Source of the DNA: Bryobacterales bacterium
GTDB taxonomy: Bacteria > Acidobacteriota > Terriglobia > Bryobacterales > Bryobacteraceae
DNA: 52,055 bases
Direction of reading: 5' to 3'
Assembly (NCBI GenBank): GCA_016789745.1
Contig: JAEUQF010000048.1
Coordinates: 1-52,055 of the forward strand
Positions 51,078 through 52,055 of the stretch are shown here, piece after piece; position 1 is the first letter of the stretch; every line of letters starts with the position of its first letter. Made by a program: the position numbers and the translations under genes. The notes beneath the pieces are model-generated. The model had not been told where the DNA came from. It made no database searches and was given only the letters and a program-made list of their open reading frames with translations.

Positions 51078-52055
51078 TTACTTCAGTTGGAAGCTGTCGC
51101 CGCGGCCCGGAATGGTCACCGGAGTGCCGTAAGTGCGCGTGATGGCGGCGGCCAGCGCCTGCTGCTGCAGCGGCTCGCCATGCACCAGGAAGATGCCCTT
51201 CAGCTTTTTGGCGATCGGCGCAATCCACGCCAGCAGCTCATTCTGGTCGGCATGGCCTGATAGTTCGTTGATCTTCACCACCTCGGCCCGCAGGTCCATC
51301 AGTTCGCCGAACACCGGTACTTTCGGCATCCGGTCGACGATCTTGCGGCCTAGTGTATGCTCGGCCTGGAAGCCGGTGATGAGCACCATGTTGCGCCCGT
51401 CTTCAATGCTGTTGCGCAGATGATGCAGCACGCGCCCGGCTTCGCACATGCCGCTGGCCGAAATGACGAGGTACGGCGTGCGCAGGTCGTTCAACGCTTT
51501 CGACTGCTCCACCGAGCGCACGTAGCGCAGCATTTTGAAGCCGAACGGATCGCTGCCGTTGTCGAGGAACCGCCGCGTCTCTTCGTCGAACAGATCCGCG
51601 TGTTTGCGGAAGACGTCGGTGACGTTCACGGCAAGCGGGCTGTCGACAAACACGGGGATATTCGGGATCTTCCGTTTCTCCACCAGTTCATGCAACAGGA
51701 CAACCAGTTGCTGCGTCCGGCCTACCGCGAAGGCCGGGCAGATGATCCGCCCACCGCGCGCCGCCGTACGCGATACCGCATCGGCCAACTTCTGCTCCAC
51801 CGCATCCAGAGGCTTATGCAGCCGATCGCCATACGTCGATTCCAGGATCAGGTAGTCCACCTGCGGCATCGGCTCCGGATCGCGGATGATCGGCAGCCGC
51901 GCCCGGCCCAGGTCGCCGGAAAAGCCCAGCTTCAACCCCTCTGCCTCCAGCACCATGGAAGCCGACCCGAGCATGTGTCCCGCCTCCTGGAACCGCACCT
52001 TCAGACCGCCGATATCCTGCACGTGGTGCATCTTCATCTCGCGGAACAGCGGCAT
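51078..52055 (-). CDS. Metallo-beta-lactamase/beta-CASP RNase-like protein, 5' end outside window
   Basis: 325 residues in the window; the frame is open at the right edge, so the N-terminal HxHxDH metal motif is missing from view. Visible motifs: AGHMLGSAS, SGDLGRARLP (motif 4 Asp), the beta-CASP segment LILESTYGDRLH, ISASGMCEAGRVLHHL, ELSGHADQNELL and the C-terminal FLVHGEPLQQQAL. This order matches the CPSF-like RNA-specific exonuclease group (YhaM/Ysh1-type family naming varies). Likely an RNA processing or decay nuclease. The stop is two bases from the stop of the convergent methyltransferase gene. Confidence 0.9.
   Translation of the reverse strand: MPLFREMKMHHVQDIGGLKVRFQEAGHMLGSASMVLEAEGLKLGFSGDLGRARLPIIRDPEPMPQVDYLILESTYGDRLHKPLDAVEQKLADAVSRTAARGGRIICPAFAVGRTQQLVVLLHELVEKRKIPNIPVFVDSPLAVNVTDVFRKHADLFDEETRRFLDNGSDPFGFKMLRYVRSVEQSKALNDLRTPYLVISASGMCEAGRVLHHLRNSIEDGRNMVLITGFQAEHTLGRKIVDRMPKVPVFGELMDLRAEVVKINELSGHADQNELLAWIAPIAKKLKGIFLVHGEPLQQQALAAAITRTYGTPVTIPGRGDSFQLK

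Noticed and set aside
1..52055. Transfer or phage origin of part of the window
   Set aside because: No integrase, transposase, tRNA-edge repeat or base-composition break was seen by eye; the families all fit an acidobacterial chromosome.

Overview
The window (about 52 kb, GC-rich, almost no non-coding space) looks like chromosomal DNA of an acidobacterium, probably of the Solibacter/Bryobacter/Paludibaculum group. The case rests on family content: a PadR regulator paired with an acidobacterial-type orphan MacB/FtsX permease, two Oar-like TonB-dependent receptors of about 1,100 residues with N-terminal carboxypeptidase-regulatory domains, a DUF1552 plus DUF1592-type cytochrome pair, Tat-exported Gfo/Idh/MocA and GMC oxidoreductases, and many small TPR proteins. 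No tRNA, rRNA, CRISPR array, insertion sequence or phage gene was seen, and no stretch longer than 300 bases lacks a gene.

Layout. 1-3.8 kb: permease (cut by the window edge) and PadR on the minus strand, divergent from an ABC ATPase/permease pair. 3.8-12 kb: a long minus-strand run of receptor, TPR protein, two phosphatase-superfamily enzymes, Mn catalase and a DUF892 ferritin-like protein. 12-16.4 kb: TPR proteins, an NPP-type phosphodiesterase, a chemoreceptor with a histidine-rich membrane sensor, and a thioredoxin-like protein preceded by a tiny leader ORF with a perfect Shine-Dalgarno. 16.5-24.8 kb: second receptor, DUF1552, DUF1592-type cytochrome, Gfo/Idh/MocA. 24.9-32.2 kb: a glycine-zipper protein, then two tightly overlapping minus-strand operons (cytochrome b561/MsrP-like enzyme/Tat peptide/amidase, and an unknown/Nudix-like/GMC dehydrogenase set). 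32.2-35.4 kb: sugar-phosphate isomerase-like protein and M14 carboxypeptidase. 35.4-42.7 kb: minus-strand universal stress protein, Ca2+-type P-ATPase, a small secreted protein, a ceramidase-like enzyme and a two-component system. 42.8-50.4 kb: a plus-strand operon CotH kinase / CotH kinase / VTC polyphosphate polymerase / DUF4956 membrane protein / HlyD-type adaptor / TolC-type outer-membrane protein. 50.4-52 kb: an exported methyltransferase and a beta-CASP nuclease cut by the window edge.

The most interesting part is the 42.7-50.4 kb locus. A cytoplasmic polyphosphate-polymerase domain, a multi-pass DUF4956 protein, a periplasmic adaptor and an outer-membrane channel sit in one operon with two exported CotH-type kinases, and no recognised inner-membrane pump is present. 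It is divergent from an OmpR-family two-component system, and the shared intergenic region has three heptamers phased at 11 bp that resemble a Pho box, plus a 14-bp palindrome. I infer an envelope-spanning polyphosphate or phosphorylation system; this is hypothesis. PhoD-like and NPP-like enzymes elsewhere in the window give it a broader phosphorus-handling flavour.
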